From assembly GCF_011752995.1 (NCBI RefSeq), contig NZ_VWWL01000011.1:1-64000 (forward strand): a stretch of DNA of 64,000 nucleotides. Reading direction: 5' to 3'. The stretch comes from Burkholderia sp. Ax-1724. Lineage in GTDB: Bacteria; Pseudomonadota; Gammaproteobacteria; Burkholderiales; Burkholderiaceae. The translations under genes and the position numbers were made by a program. This document shows, in pieces, positions 46,808 through 57,074 of the stretch. Positions within the stretch are counted from its first letter, which is position 1. The number at the start of each line of letters is the position of its first letter. The notes under the pieces were generated by a model. That model worked only from the letters and a program-made list of their open reading frames with translations, made no database searches and was not told the origin of the DNA.

Positions 46808-47578
46808 GTGACCTGTGCGAGCCCATTTCGCTGGACGTCGTCCGCGCGCTCCGACGCGGGACGCGTACGCGAAATCAACGAAGACGCCTGCCTCGATCTG
46901 CCCGAAGCCGGCCGCTGGGCCGTCGCCGACGGCATGGGCGGGCACGCGGTCGGCGATCTCGCAAGCCGCACCGTGATCGAAGCGTTGAGCCGGCTCGCGG
47001 CGCCGCGCGGCATCAGAACCCTGATCGCCGATACGCGCGCGCGGCTGCAAGGCGCGAACCGCCAGCTACGCGACGAGGCCGCGCGCCGCCGGGTGCAGCG
47101 AATCGGCAGCACCGTGGTCGTGCTGCTCGCGTACGATCGTTTTTGCGGCTACGTATGGGCAGGCGACAGCCGCATCTATCTGTATCGCGCGGGACAGTTG
47201 CGGCAACTCACGCGCGATCACAGCCATGTCGAGGAGTTGCGCTCGCTCGGCGTCATCACCGAGGAAGAAGCGCGCCATCATCCCGCGCAGCACATGATTA
47301 CGCGCGCGGTCGGCGCAACGGACCTGCTCGAACTCGACGACGATGCCATCGAAGTCGCCGACGGCGACCTGTTCCTGCTGTGCAGCGACGGCCTCAGCAA
47401 CGAACTGAGCGACGCCGACATCGCCGGCGTGCTGACGTCCACCGAGCGCGAGAACGTATGCGGAGCCCTGGTCGAACTCGCGCTCGCACGCGGCGGACGC
47501 GACAATATCACGGCCGTGGTCGTCGAAGCGCAAGACCCGAATGCGTCGGAGAAGACCTTATTGAATCCCGCGCCGTGA
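46808..47578 (+). CDS. PP2C-family Ser/Thr protein phosphatase (Stp1-like)
   Basis: 256 residues beginning at a GTG 5 bp after the peptide gene. The metal-binding motifs REINEDA, VADGMGGHAVGD, YVWAGDSRIYLYR, LLCSDGLSN and GGRDNITAVVV are all intact. Soluble; it dephosphorylates phospho-Ser/Thr. With the kinase fragment at 62996 and the FHA protein at 54226 it makes a complete Ser/Thr signalling set. It shares the sigma-54 promoter of peptide 1. Confidence 0.93.
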   Translation: MTCASPFRWTSSARSDAGRVREINEDACLDLPEAGRWAVADGMGGHAVGDLASRTVIEALSRLAAPRGIRTLIADTRARLQGANRQLRDEAARRRVQRIGSTVVVLLAYDRFCGYVWAGDSRIYLYRAGQLRQLTRDHSHVEELRSLGVITEEEARHHPAQHMITRAVGATDLLELDDDAIEVADGDLFLLCSDGLSNELSDADIAGVLTSTERENVCGALVELALARGGRDNITAVVVEAQDPNASEKTLLNPAP

Positions 47579-47637
47579 GCGCGGCTTTTCTTGCGCTTTT
47601 GCGTGCGGTTCCGGATCTCGTTGGAGCCGACCGGACT

Positions 47638-48999
47638 TCAGGCTTCGCCGTCTTCTTCCTCCGGCTCGTCGCTGCCGTTCTGTTTTCCCGCCGGTACATT
47701 GCGATTGCGATAATCCTTCGAATGCAGTCCATGCTTTTTGAGCAGCATCTGCAGATGCGAGCGGTTCATGTCGATCCGTCTCGCCAGTTCGGCAACGGTG
47801 CCGCTCACCTCGCGCAGTCCACGTTCGAGAAACGCCTTTTCGGCGTCGTCGCTCGCGGCACGCTTCGCGTCGCTCAACGACATCAGATTCGCGACGCTGA
47901 TCGGCTGTGCGCCGTTTGCGTGCATGCCATCATCCGCGGCGGCCGTCGTGGAACCAGGCGCAGCGGGCCGCATATCGAGCGGCAGATGATCGACGTCGGC
48001 CATCTCGCCCGCGAGACATGAAATGCGGTACATCACGTTGCGCAATTCGCGGATATTGCCGGGATACGCATAGCTCAACAAAAAGTCCCGCAAACGCGGC
48101 ATCAATCTGACGGGCCGGCGCTTCAGGCTGCCGGCCGCCTCGTCGCCGAACCATGCAATCAGCAGCGGTATTTCATCGCGACGCTCGCGCAACGGCGGCA
48201 GCGTTACGTGAATCACGCTGAGCCGATAGAACAGATCCTCGCGAAATTTGCCCTCTTCGCTGAGCTTGCGCAGATTGCGATTGGTCGCCGCGACAATGCG
48301 CGTATCGACCGCAATCGTTTCGTCGGACCCGACACGCTGAATCTCGTGCGCTTCGAGCACACGCAGCAGTTTCACCTGCCCCGCCAGCGGCAATTCGCCG
48401 ATCTCGTCGAGAAAGATCGTCCCCGTATGCGCGCTTTCGAATTTGCCCTTGCGATCATTCGATGCGCCCGTGAACGCGCCCTTGCGATGACCGAACAGTT
48501 CCGATTCAAGCAGGTTGTCTGGAATCGCGCCGCAATTCACGGAGATAAACGGCTTGTCCGCACGCGCGCCATTCGCGTGAATCACTTTTGCCATCAACTC
48601 CTTGCCGGTGCCGCTCTCGCCGTCGATCAACACGGGCAAATCGGTCGGCGCCGCTTTCTCGGCGATTTCGAGCGATTCAAGCAGGCGCGGATTGTCGCCG
48701 AACGTTCCCTCGAAAATAAAGCTGCGTTCGAGCAATGCCTTGCGGCGCGCGCCGCGCGATTGATCCGCGGACTCCTGCGGCTCGGCGGCCACGGCCGCCT
48801 GCACGAAACGCTCCTTGTGCGAAAGCTGCATCACTTCGTCGCGCAGCGAGGTGGCTTGCCTGAGCAGCTTGTCGATATCCGCGCGTTCGAGCCGCGACGA
48901 CCAGCGCAACGTCGAGCGCAGAATCTCGATCCGCTCGATCAGCCCTGCATACGAAATCGCGGGACTGGCCTCTTCCGTCTGATCGAGTATCTTCATCAT
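47638..48999 (-). CDS. sigma-54-dependent activator, no receiver domain
   Basis: 453 residues. The N-terminal 100 residues are helical without a REC, PAS, GAF or FHA domain. The AAA+ domain has Walker A GESGTGKE (near 129), the sigma-54-contacting [15 protein letters not shown] and the arginine-finger region FREDLFYRL. The C-terminal Fis-type helix-turn-helix includes [21 protein letters not shown]. Lacking a receiver, it may be controlled by protein contact or phosphorylation. It starts in an ATGA overlap with the ABC exporter. Confidence 0.93.
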   Translation of the reverse strand: MMKILDQTEEASPAISYAGLIERIEILRSTLRWSSRLERADIDKLLRQATSLRDEVMQLSHKERFVQAAVAAEPQESADQSRGARRKALLERSFIFEGTFGDNPRLLESLEIAEKAAPTDLPVLIDGESGTGKELMAKVIHANGARADKPFISVNCGAIPDNLLESELFGHRKGAFTGASNDRKGKFESAHTGTIFLDEIGELPLAGQVKLLRVLEAHEIQRVGSDETIAVDTRIVAATNRNLRKLSEEGKFREDLFYRLSVIHVTLPPLRERRDEIPLLIAWFGDEAAGSLKRRPVRLMPRLRDFLLSYAYPGNIRELRNVMYRISCLAGEMADVDHLPLDMRPAAPGSTTAAADDGMHANGAQPISVANLMSLSDAKRAASDDAEKAFLERGLREVSGTVAELARRIDMNRSHLQMLLKKHGLHSKDYRNRNVPAGKQNGSDEPEEEDGEA

Positions 49000-51900
49000 G
49001 ATGCACTCAACTGTTTCTGCACGAGCTGGTAATACATGCCGCCGCGTTGAATCAGTTCTTCGTGACAGCCCTGTTCGACAATCGCGCCTTCATACAGCAC
49101 GAGAATCTTGTCCGCGCGCATGATCGTGCTGAGCCGGTGCGCGATGATTATCGCGGTGCGGCCTCGCAGAATGTCGTGCATATTGCCGAGAATATTGCTC
49201 TCCGATTGCGAGTCGAGCGCCGAGGTCGCTTCGTCGAATACGAGCAGACGCGGATCGTGATAAAGCGCGCGCGCAATACAGAGCCGCTGGATCTGCCCGC
49301 CCGACAACCCGATACCCCGCTCGCCGACGATCTGCTCATAACCGAGCGGCATCTTGCTGATAAAGCCATGCGCGTCGGCCATCTTCGCGACTTCCTCGAT
49401 GCGGCGGCGCTCGGGCGCATCGTCGCCGCTCGCGATGTTCTCGGCAATCGTGCCGGAAAAGAGCAGATTGCTTTGCATCACGTAGCCGATCTGCGCACGG
49501 AAATAGTTCTTGTCGATCACACCGGCATCGTAGCCGTCGATCGTCATCTTGCCTTCGGTTGGCTGATAGAAGCCGACCAGCAGTTTCGCGAGCGTCGTCT
49601 TGCCCGAGCCGCTGCGCCCGACTATCGCCACCAGTTCGCCGGGCTTGATGTCGAAGCTGATGTTTTCGAGCACATAAGCCGAATCGTCTTCGCCATAGCG
49701 GAAATAGACGCCGCTCAGGCTGATTTCGCCTTGCAGTTCCGGCAGCATGACTCGCGAAGGCAAGTCCTGCGGTTTCTGTTCGGGCTCGATGTCGAGCACG
49801 TCGCCGAGCCGCTCCATCGCCACGCCCGCGTCGTTGAGCATGCTCCACAGGCCGACGAGCCCCATCAATGGACCCAGTACGCTGCCCATGAATGCATTGA
49901 ACGCGATCAACTGACCAATCGACAATTCATGCGCGAGCACCAGATTCGCGCCGACCCATAGAATAGCAATCGTCGTCGCCGCATTGAGCAACTGGCTGCC
50001 GAAGCTGACGAGAATACCGAAAGCATGCGCGCGATACTGCAATTCGAGCGCCTTCGCGTACTTCTTCTCCCAACGCAGCCGCACGGGCCGTTCGATGCCC
50101 ATACCCTTGACGGTCTCGACACCGGAGAGCGCTTCCATCAGGAACGACTTTGCCTCGGTCGACGCGGTGAACACCTCGCGCGCATAGGACTTGATCTTCG
50201 GCGTCGCGATAACGGTCAAGGCCATGATCGGAATCACGAACGCGATCAAGACGAGCGTCATCTTCACGTTGTAGACGAACATGATCGTGAAGTAGATGAA
50301 GATCATCAGCAGATTCAGCGCGGTGGTCACGGTCGACTCGGTCAGAAACGCACGAATCGTCTGGTTCTCCTGAAAGCGCGCGAAGATATCGCCGGTTTTT
50401 CGCTTCGCGAAGAACGAGAACGGCAGCGACAACGTATGCTTGAAGAATTGCGACATCATCGCAAAGTCCATGTTACGCACCATGAAATTCGCGAGATAGG
50501 CGCGAATCGTCGACATCAATTGCGAGAACACGTTGGAAATAATCAGGCCGCCGATTAGCAGGTGCAGCAAGCTCACGTTCTGATGCACGACCACGCCGTC
50601 GAGAATGTTCTGGATAATCAGCGGCGGGATCACGCCCAATACCTGAATCACGAAGGTCGCGAGAAACAGGTAGCCGAGTATCGTCCGGTATGGCTTCAGG
50701 TAGCCGACAAAACGTATCCACGGCGAGCGCGCGGCCGACATCTGCAATAGCTGCGGCCCACCGGTAAACAGCAGACACGTACCGCTCCAGCCGCGCTCGA
50801 ACTCCTCCACCGTGAGTTTTCTGAAGCCGAGCGCCGGGTCGGCCAGCCACACATACTCTTTCGAAAGCCCGTACACGACGACGTAGTGATAGCCTTCCCA
50901 ATGCACGATGAACGGCAGATCGAAGCCGCGCAGCGAATCGAACGTGCATTGCACGCCGCGTGTCGCAAAGCCGAGCGATTCGCCGGCGCGCGCGAGGCTG
51001 TCGAGCGTCGCGCCTTGCGTCGTTACGTTCGCGAGTTCGCGCAGCTTGCCGAGCGTCATCGGAATGCCGTAGTGGCGGCAGATCATCGCGAGACACGCGG
51101 CACCGCAATCCATTTCCTCGGCCTGCTCGACGAGCGCAAAGCGCTTGATGATCTTCTCGCCGAATTCCGGCTTGCTCCGCAAATCGAGCATCAACGGCAG
51201 CTTGCGGCGCTGCTCCAGGCGCTTTTGCCGCTGCAATTCGCGGTCGCCATAACGGATGCGTTCGTCGAGTACTTCGCGCAGCTTCGGATTGCGTTCGAGA
51301 ATGAAATGCACCGTGCGTTCGGGAATCACGAGCAAACGCGTGTCGGTGGACGCGACGACCGAAGCCATCTGCTCCTGGCGCATCAGGCACGCCTTTTCGC
51401 CGAATATCTCGCCCTCGCCGAGCGTCGCGAGCGTGTAATCGCGCCCTTCCTCGTGCCGGACGATGCGAACCTCGCCTTGCCGCACCACATAGAGACGGCG
51501 ATCGCCGCGGCCATCCTGCCTGAGAATCTCCTTGCCGGCGGACACTTTCTTCGCACCGACGCTGCGCACGTATTCTTCGAGTTCGGCCTTGTTCAGCTTG
51601 CCGCGCAGATCGAACAGTTGCGCGACGAAGCCGCCCGCCGAATTGATCGCAACATAGCTCGCGACGAACGCCAACGCCGCCTGATTGCCGGCCATCACCG
51701 GCTCGATCGCGGTGCGCGGAATAAACAGCAATTCGGTTTTTGCCGAAGCACGTACCGACGCTTCGTGGATATACGTGCGCAACATCGCGATGTCGGCGAA
51801 GATCTCGCCCGACTTGCGCACGCCCATGCTGGTTTCCTTGCCATGCTCCTCGGTAAAGATGCGCACGGAACCGGAGCGGATCACATACAGACCATCGGCA

Positions 51901-52055
51901 ACTTCGCCGGTCAAGCAGACCGTTTCACCGAACGAATAGAAACGTGCCTGCGCATACTCGGCGAGCCGCTCGATCTCGTCGCGCGAGAACGGCGACAGTA
52001 TTTCCACCGAGGCCAGAAATTCAGCGGTGGAAGGCGCGGTCTGGGGAGCGTCCAT
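48996..52055 (-). CDS. C39-peptidase ABC exporter with two cyclic-nucleotide-binding domains
   Basis: 1019 residues. Order: two cNMP-binding-like domains (about 18-130 and 160-265), C39 peptidase domain (about 305-435, with Cys317 in MDCGAACLA, His390 in WEGYHYVVVY, Asp406 in LADPALG), six-helix transmembrane domain (about 455-740) and ATPase (Walker A GRSGSGKTTLAK, signature LSGGQIQRLC, Walker B LLVFDEATSALD). Such transporters cut double-glycine leaders and export the peptide through the inner membrane. The N-terminal double sensor module is unusual and resembles NHLM-type exporters. Confidence 0.94.
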   Translation of the reverse strand: MDAPQTAPSTAEFLASVEILSPFSRDEIERLAEYAQARFYSFGETVCLTGEVADGLYVIRSGSVRIFTEEHGKETSMGVRKSGEIFADIAMLRTYIHEASVRASAKTELLFIPRTAIEPVMAGNQAALAFVASYVAINSAGGFVAQLFDLRGKLNKAELEEYVRSVGAKKVSAGKEILRQDGRGDRRLYVVRQGEVRIVRHEEGRDYTLATLGEGEIFGEKACLMRQEQMASVVASTDTRLLVIPERTVHFILERNPKLREVLDERIRYGDRELQRQKRLEQRRKLPLMLDLRSKPEFGEKIIKRFALVEQAEEMDCGAACLAMICRHYGIPMTLGKLRELANVTTQGATLDSLARAGESLGFATRGVQCTFDSLRGFDLPFIVHWEGYHYVVVYGLSKEYVWLADPALGFRKLTVEEFERGWSGTCLLFTGGPQLLQMSAARSPWIRFVGYLKPYRTILGYLFLATFVIQVLGVIPPLIIQNILDGVVVHQNVSLLHLLIGGLIISNVFSQLMSTIRAYLANFMVRNMDFAMMSQFFKHTLSLPFSFFAKRKTGDIFARFQENQTIRAFLTESTVTTALNLLMIFIYFTIMFVYNVKMTLVLIAFVIPIMALTVIATPKIKSYAREVFTASTEAKSFLMEALSGVETVKGMGIERPVRLRWEKKYAKALELQYRAHAFGILVSFGSQLLNAATTIAILWVGANLVLAHELSIGQLIAFNAFMGSVLGPLMGLVGLWSMLNDAGVAMERLGDVLDIEPEQKPQDLPSRVMLPELQGEISLSGVYFRYGEDDSAYVLENISFDIKPGELVAIVGRSGSGKTTLAKLLVGFYQPTEGKMTIDGYDAGVIDKNYFRAQIGYVMQSNLLFSGTIAENIASGDDAPERRRIEEVAKMADAHGFISKMPLGYEQIVGERGIGLSGGQIQRLCIARALYHDPRLLVFDEATSALDSQSESNILGNMHDILRGRTAIIIAHRLSTIMRADKILVLYEGAIVEQGCHEELIQRGGMYYQLVQKQLSAS

Positions 52056-52084
52056 GGGCGTCGAATTCGAATCGGGCGAGCGCG

Positions 52085-52837
52085 TTAGCGCGCTTCGATC
52101 ACGTGTTCCTGCGCGCGGGCAATCAGCCAGCTCTCGCGCAGCAGGCGCCGGATTTCAGTGGCCACGTCGGCGTCGAGCATGGCCGGATATTTGGCCGTCA
52201 CCGCGAAAATCTCGAAGCACGAACGGTCCGCCGAGGCGAATGGTCCGAGCAGATCGCCGACCGCTGCATTGAAGATTTTCGCTTCGATATCGGGTTTCAA
52301 CGAACCGCGCAGTACCTTGCCGATTACGCCGCCCGATTCGCGCGTATCGGCAATCGAATGCTCCTGCGCCATTTCCGCGAAACTGCCGGGGTCGTCGCGC
52401 AGATACGAAATCATTTCCTTCGCCTTGCCCTCGCTGTCGAGCACGATATGGCTCACCTCGATCGAATCGAACTTCGGTGAATTGAGCGCGAAGTAATCGC
52501 GGATCGCGACATCGTTACCGACCTCGTCGAGCATCTTCTCCTGATAGAGCCCGTCGGTAATGAATACCTCGAATTCGTCGAGGCTCACATGCAGCGCGTC
52601 GAGATAATGATTCATGTCCGCCGCGCGATGCAGCCCGCGCACGCGGCGAAACTGGTCGGCACGCTGCTGGATTTCTTCGGCACTCACGGCCACGCCCTGC
52701 TTTTTCGCCGCATGCACGGTGAGCTTGTCGCGCACGATCTGCTCGATCAGGCTCTCGAACTGGCCCGTCAGTTTCAGAAGACGAATGAACTCGTCGACGT
52801 CCACGACTTCGTCGTCGATACGCACTATCGCGGTCAT
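52085..52837 (-). CDS. parvulin-type peptidyl-prolyl isomerase without signal peptide
   Basis: 250 residues. A SurA-like helical N-terminal part (DVDEFIRLLKLTGQF, IVRDKLTVHAAKKQGV) is followed by a parvulin domain (about 105-215: EVSHIVLD, FAEMAQEHSIADTRESGGVIG, FNAAVGDLLGPF). Known periplasmic relatives have signal peptides; this one starts directly MTAIVRIDDEVVD, so it is probably cytoplasmic. It may keep the double-glycine precursors export-competent. Twenty-nine bp before the exporter gene. Confidence 0.8.
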   Translation of the reverse strand: MTAIVRIDDEVVDVDEFIRLLKLTGQFESLIEQIVRDKLTVHAAKKQGVAVSAEEIQQRADQFRRVRGLHRAADMNHYLDALHVSLDEFEVFITDGLYQEKMLDEVGNDVAIRDYFALNSPKFDSIEVSHIVLDSEGKAKEMISYLRDDPGSFAEMAQEHSIADTRESGGVIGKVLRGSLKPDIEAKIFNAAVGDLLGPFASADRSCFEIFAVTAKYPAMLDADVATEIRRLLRESWLIARAQEHVIEAR

Positions 52838-52874
52838 TTGATCCGCTCCTTTGATTGACGTGTCATCGTTGTGC

Positions 52875-54263
52875 TCAACCCGCCACCTGTCTGAACGGAT
52901 CGAGACCGAGGTCGATCAGGCGCCGCTCGCGCACGACGATTTCCGCGTTGGCGGTCATGCCATAACGCAATGGATAACGCGTGCCGGCCACCTGGTAGTA
53001 GTCTTTATCGAGCGTGACGCGGCCCTCGTAGACCGGCTGCTTGTCCTGCACCGACGGTTTCGTCGCCGGAGAAATAGATGCGAGCGTGCCGCTGATAAGC
53101 CCGTAGCGCTGATACGGAAACGCATTGAACTTCATCCTGACCGGTTGCCCCTCATGCAGAAACGCGCGATCGTGCTCGGCGATTTCGATCTTCAGCACGG
53201 GCCGCGCGTCTTTCGGCGCAATACCGCCGAGCGGCGCATTCGCCTGAATCTTGTCGCCGCGCTGCGTCGACGTGACGTCGGTAATGACGCCCGAAACCGG
53301 CGCGAGAATCAGCAGGAAGTTATCTTTGTCGATGTTCTCGAAACGGACTCGCGCGGCCGCATCGGCTTCGAGACGCGCGCTTTGCAATTGCACGCGCAGC
53401 TTGTCTTCGGCATCGGTGATATCGCGCACGGCCGAGTCGTATTGCAACTGAAGATCAGTGCTTTGCTGCCCGCTGGTTGCCAGTTGCGCATTCGCCTGCG
53501 CGTATTCGTGGCTCAGGCGGAAGTCGAGTTCCGCAAGTTTCGATTGCGCGACACGATAGGCGTTATCGGCTTCGAGCGCCGCCGTGCGCTTCTGCTCGAC
53601 CTGCAATTCGGCAATGCCGCCGCCACCGGGCTGCGCGAAAAGCCGCGAATACCGGTCGAGTTCCTGGCGTGCCGCTTCGCGCGTGCGACGCGCATTGTCG
53701 AGTGCGCTGCGGGCTTCATCGAGTTCGGCTTTCTGTCCTTCGGCCAGCTTCGTCGTACCCTCGGAAACGCGGTTTTCGTGCAGTCGCTCTTCCACTTCGA
53801 GTTGCGCTTTCAATGCAGCGGCCTTGCGTTCAAGCAGCGCCTTTTTCTCGGGAAACTGCTTCCATTCGCGCTCGGCGTCTTCGAGCTTGAGTTGCGCCTG
53901 CAACGCATTACTCGCGGCTTCGATCGCGCCGCGTGCATTGAGCCGCGCGAGCACGTCGCCTTTCGACACCGGCTGTCCCTCGGCGATATAGAGGTCAGCG
54001 AGTTCGCCGTCGATCGGCGCGTAGATGCGCCGTACCTCCGATTCCGGCGACAAGGTGCCCGGCGCGCTGACGATCACGTCCGCGCGGCCGACGAACGACC
54101 ACAGCAGTCCCGTCACGACTAGCGCCACCATCGCCCAGATCAAGGCGCGCGCGATCCGCACCGGCTCCGAGGTCAGAATCGCGATGCCTTCGACGCTGTG
54201 ATCTTCGAGCGCCTCGGACAACGGTCTAGGGTGTGGGTCGCGTTTCACTCTGATCGCCTCCAA
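52875..54263 (-). CDS. HlyD-family periplasmic adaptor
   Basis: 462 residues: cytoplasmic N-terminus, one membrane helix (about 40-62), a barrel-sandwich half near 70-105 (ADVIVSAPGTLSPESEVRRIYAP), a long coiled-coil hairpin (about 115-300), then GVITDVTSTQRGDKIQANAPLG and a beta-barrel end. It links the ABC exporter to the outer-membrane factor, giving a type I secretion path. Its start overlaps the FHA gene by 38 bp. Confidence 0.92.
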   Translation of the reverse strand: MEAIRVKRDPHPRPLSEALEDHSVEGIAILTSEPVRIARALIWAMVALVVTGLLWSFVGRADVIVSAPGTLSPESEVRRIYAPIDGELADLYIAEGQPVSKGDVLARLNARGAIEAASNALQAQLKLEDAEREWKQFPEKKALLERKAAALKAQLEVEERLHENRVSEGTTKLAEGQKAELDEARSALDNARRTREAARQELDRYSRLFAQPGGGGIAELQVEQKRTAALEADNAYRVAQSKLAELDFRLSHEYAQANAQLATSGQQSTDLQLQYDSAVRDITDAEDKLRVQLQSARLEADAAARVRFENIDKDNFLLILAPVSGVITDVTSTQRGDKIQANAPLGGIAPKDARPVLKIEIAEHDRAFLHEGQPVRMKFNAFPYQRYGLISGTLASISPATKPSVQDKQPVYEGRVTLDKDYYQVAGTRYPLRYGMTANAEIVVRERRLIDLGLDPFRQVAG

Positions 54264-56826
54264 TCAGCGAGAGCTTCGCTTTCAATAGCGCGGGGTCGAG
54301 CACCATCCGCAATTCGGTCAGCGAGCGGCGCTGCAAACTCGCCTCGGCCTCGATATCCGCGAGCAGGCGGTCGAAGTCGGCCGGACGGTCGGCCTTCAGT
54401 TGCGTGTAGATGCGCATGCCTTGTTGGGCCGCGGTTTGCGCATCGGAAAGCAGGCGCGCCTCGTTGCGAAAGCCGGGCGAAATGCCGGCTTCGAGCCGTT
54501 GCGTGCCGCCGATCGGACCGCTCGCGCGATACGCTCTCCACAAGCTCTGCGCGCGCAGCATCGAGTCCTGCGCACGAGCAAGCGCTTTGTCGTGCAATGC
54601 AGCGACGTCCTTCTGAATCGACTGCACGAACCACGCATCCGTTTGCGGATCGAGACTCGCGTAGAACGACAGCAGACGCTGGTCATAATCTTTGGCATCG
54701 CGCGTTTTCTGCAAATCGGTGTATTGATCGAACAGCGCTTTCTTATGCACCGATTCGGCCGCGAACACGTCGGACCAGGCACTCGCGGGCATCGACTGCA
54801 AACCGGCCAGCGCCTGTTGTGCATCGCCACGCTGCCATGCGGCATCGACCCGATTCTGCTGCCTGACGATTTCCGCCGAAGGCAAGCGCGCGGCGGCCAG
54901 TTGCCGGAATTGCGCCTGAAACGGCGGCGTGCTGAAATGCGCCGACTTCATCATCGCGAGCAATGACGTCAATTGGCGGCTCAACGCGGCATCGAGCAAT
55001 GCCGTGTATTGGCGCAAGTCCTCGCGTACGCGGTCGAGGCCCGCAAGGCGCGGATAACGCTGCGCATAATCGTCGAGTACGGCCGGGAGTGCATCGGGTT
55101 TGTCGCGCGCAAGCTCGGCGCGAATCACGCCGTTCAGCCGATCGATTGCGGCAACGTACACCGAATCGTCGCTTTCCAGCTTGCGCAAATGACTGAGCGC
55201 CAGCGCATAGGGCTCCGCGAACTGAGGCACGTAGCCCGCAATCCGGTCGAGCGCGCGCTGGTGCGTTCTCGCATCGTCGTTCCAGCGGCGCAGCAGGTTG
55301 CTGATCGTCGGTTCGTCCGCATACATGCGGATCGGCGCATCGACACCACCGCGCGCGACGACGAACCGCTCCAGATCGCCGACCCATTGCAATTCGCCGA
55401 CCAGCGAGCCCGCGTCCGCATTGTTCGCGCTCAACGACTTCATCTCCTTGAGCCGCGCATCGGCCTGATCGAATTGCGCTTTTTGCAGCGTATCGAGCCA
55501 GCCTGGAAGTTGCGCCTTCAAGAGTGCTTCGCTCGCGAGCGCACTGATTTTCGTGTCCGTCGGATGATTGGCGAGATAACTCCGCGCAACCGTAACCGCG
55601 CTCGCGTACTCTCCGCTGGCGAGCAGGTTCTTCAACTCGCGCTCCGACGAGCCATGCAGATAAAGCGCGACACCCAGTCCGGCCAGTACGACGACACCCG
55701 CGCCGCCCCACGCCGCGATACGACGGACGTTCGTGCGTTCGCCGTCGGCGAGCGCCTTTTTGAATTCTCCGGCCAGCAGGCGCCAGCGCGACTGGCTTCT
55801 CACGGCATTCTTTTCATGCTTCGCCGCGTTCTTACCGATTGCGCCGCCGTGATTGCCCGCACCATTGGCGGCTTGCGCACCGTTTCTTCCTGAATAGGCC
55901 CCGTCGCGCTTTGCCTGCGCAGTCGCCACCTGTGCCGCCTCGTTCACCTCGTCCTCGCGTTGCAGCGCCGGATCGACGCAAAAGATATCGAGGAACGAAT
56001 GCGCGGCGCCCACGAACGTGGTCTTGTCGGCATCGGCCGCGCTGTCCGCGGCCGGGTTCAGTGAAATCTGGGTCACGGTGGGCTCGACGTCAGGCTGTTT
56101 CTGTAGCGACACTCTGTAGACGAAATGATCGCCGCCAAATGCAACGACATCGCCGTCCGCGAGCGGCAATGCCGCTTCGTCGAGCCGCACGCCGTTCACG
56201 AACGTGCCATTGGTGCTGCCGAGATCTTCGACGAACAACTCGCCGCTCTTCAGAAACAGATGCGCATGGCGCCGCGAAATGTAATTGACCTGATGCGGAT
56301 AGCGTTCCTTGTAACGCGAGAAAACCTCGTCCGTCTTGCTGACGAGAAATGGAAACGCGTGTACTTCGACCGGTTGCAGACCGAGGTCGTCGCGCTGCGG
56401 CGCGAGCAGCAGACGAAGCGCGCAAGACTCGCCGCTGCTCGCGACGATGCGCGCGCGCGGCTCGATGCCGGCGCGGTAGCGAAACTCGCCGCCGAAGCAC
56501 AGCTCGTCGCCCGCGCGCACGCGCGCCGGCGTTTGTCGCACCGCGACGCCGTTCACGGTCGTGCCGTTCTTGCTGCCGAGATCGGCCACATACACCGTGC
56601 CATGCTCGATAAAAATGCGCGCATGACGGCGCGACAGACTCGCGGTCCACTGCGCGGGGTAATCGTTGAACGGTGCTTCGCTGCGGCCGACAGCAAACAG
56701 CGTGTCGACGATGCGGATCGCGTCGAACGACGGGCGTTGCGCGGACGCAACCGGCGACAGCACCACGTCGAAGGCAGCGTCCACTGTCGCGCGCATCTCA
56801 GCAATCGAATCTTCGCCGGCGGCCAT
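54226..56826 (-). CDS. double-FHA transmembrane protein
   Basis: 866 residues from the ATG at 56826. FHA domain 1 (about 35-115: GRSE, SRRH, SKNGTTVNG) and FHA domain 2 (about 155-240: ISRRHAHLF, STNGTFVNG) retain phosphothreonine-binding residues. An Ala/Asn-rich linker leads to one membrane helix near 367-392. The rest, about 470 residues, is all-helical and probably periplasmic. It likely senses kinase output in the cytoplasm and contacts the secretion apparatus outside. I do not recognise the periplasmic domain. Confidence 0.82.
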   Translation of the reverse strand: MAAGEDSIAEMRATVDAAFDVVLSPVASAQRPSFDAIRIVDTLFAVGRSEAPFNDYPAQWTASLSRRHARIFIEHGTVYVADLGSKNGTTVNGVAVRQTPARVRAGDELCFGGEFRYRAGIEPRARIVASSGESCALRLLLAPQRDDLGLQPVEVHAFPFLVSKTDEVFSRYKERYPHQVNYISRRHAHLFLKSGELFVEDLGSTNGTFVNGVRLDEAALPLADGDVVAFGGDHFVYRVSLQKQPDVEPTVTQISLNPAADSAADADKTTFVGAAHSFLDIFCVDPALQREDEVNEAAQVATAQAKRDGAYSGRNGAQAANGAGNHGGAIGKNAAKHEKNAVRSQSRWRLLAGEFKKALADGERTNVRRIAAWGGAGVVVLAGLGVALYLHGSSERELKNLLASGEYASAVTVARSYLANHPTDTKISALASEALLKAQLPGWLDTLQKAQFDQADARLKEMKSLSANNADAGSLVGELQWVGDLERFVVARGGVDAPIRMYADEPTISNLLRRWNDDARTHQRALDRIAGYVPQFAEPYALALSHLRKLESDDSVYVAAIDRLNGVIRAELARDKPDALPAVLDDYAQRYPRLAGLDRVREDLRQYTALLDAALSRQLTSLLAMMKSAHFSTPPFQAQFRQLAAARLPSAEIVRQQNRVDAAWQRGDAQQALAGLQSMPASAWSDVFAAESVHKKALFDQYTDLQKTRDAKDYDQRLLSFYASLDPQTDAWFVQSIQKDVAALHDKALARAQDSMLRAQSLWRAYRASGPIGGTQRLEAGISPGFRNEARLLSDAQTAAQQGMRIYTQLKADRPADFDRLLADIEAEASLQRRSLTELRMVLDPALLKAKLSLIGGDQSETRPTP

Positions 56827-57074
56827 TTTGTCTGGATCACTAAGCGTGTACCTGTCGCGATGGGAACGCGAAGGACACGGTGGAACAGGGACGAAGAACC
56901 ACGGCGCAACGATGTTGTCGTGAGGAGCCGCGCGAACGCAGACCCCTAAAGAATTGTAAGTCACGCATGGCGAGTGTCAATTTCCATATCGTCTGCCGGG
57001 AACAGCACGGATGCGTCATTCGCGGCCTAAATACCCGCGCCGTACGCCACCACGCGGATTAGCTCAATGTTCCT

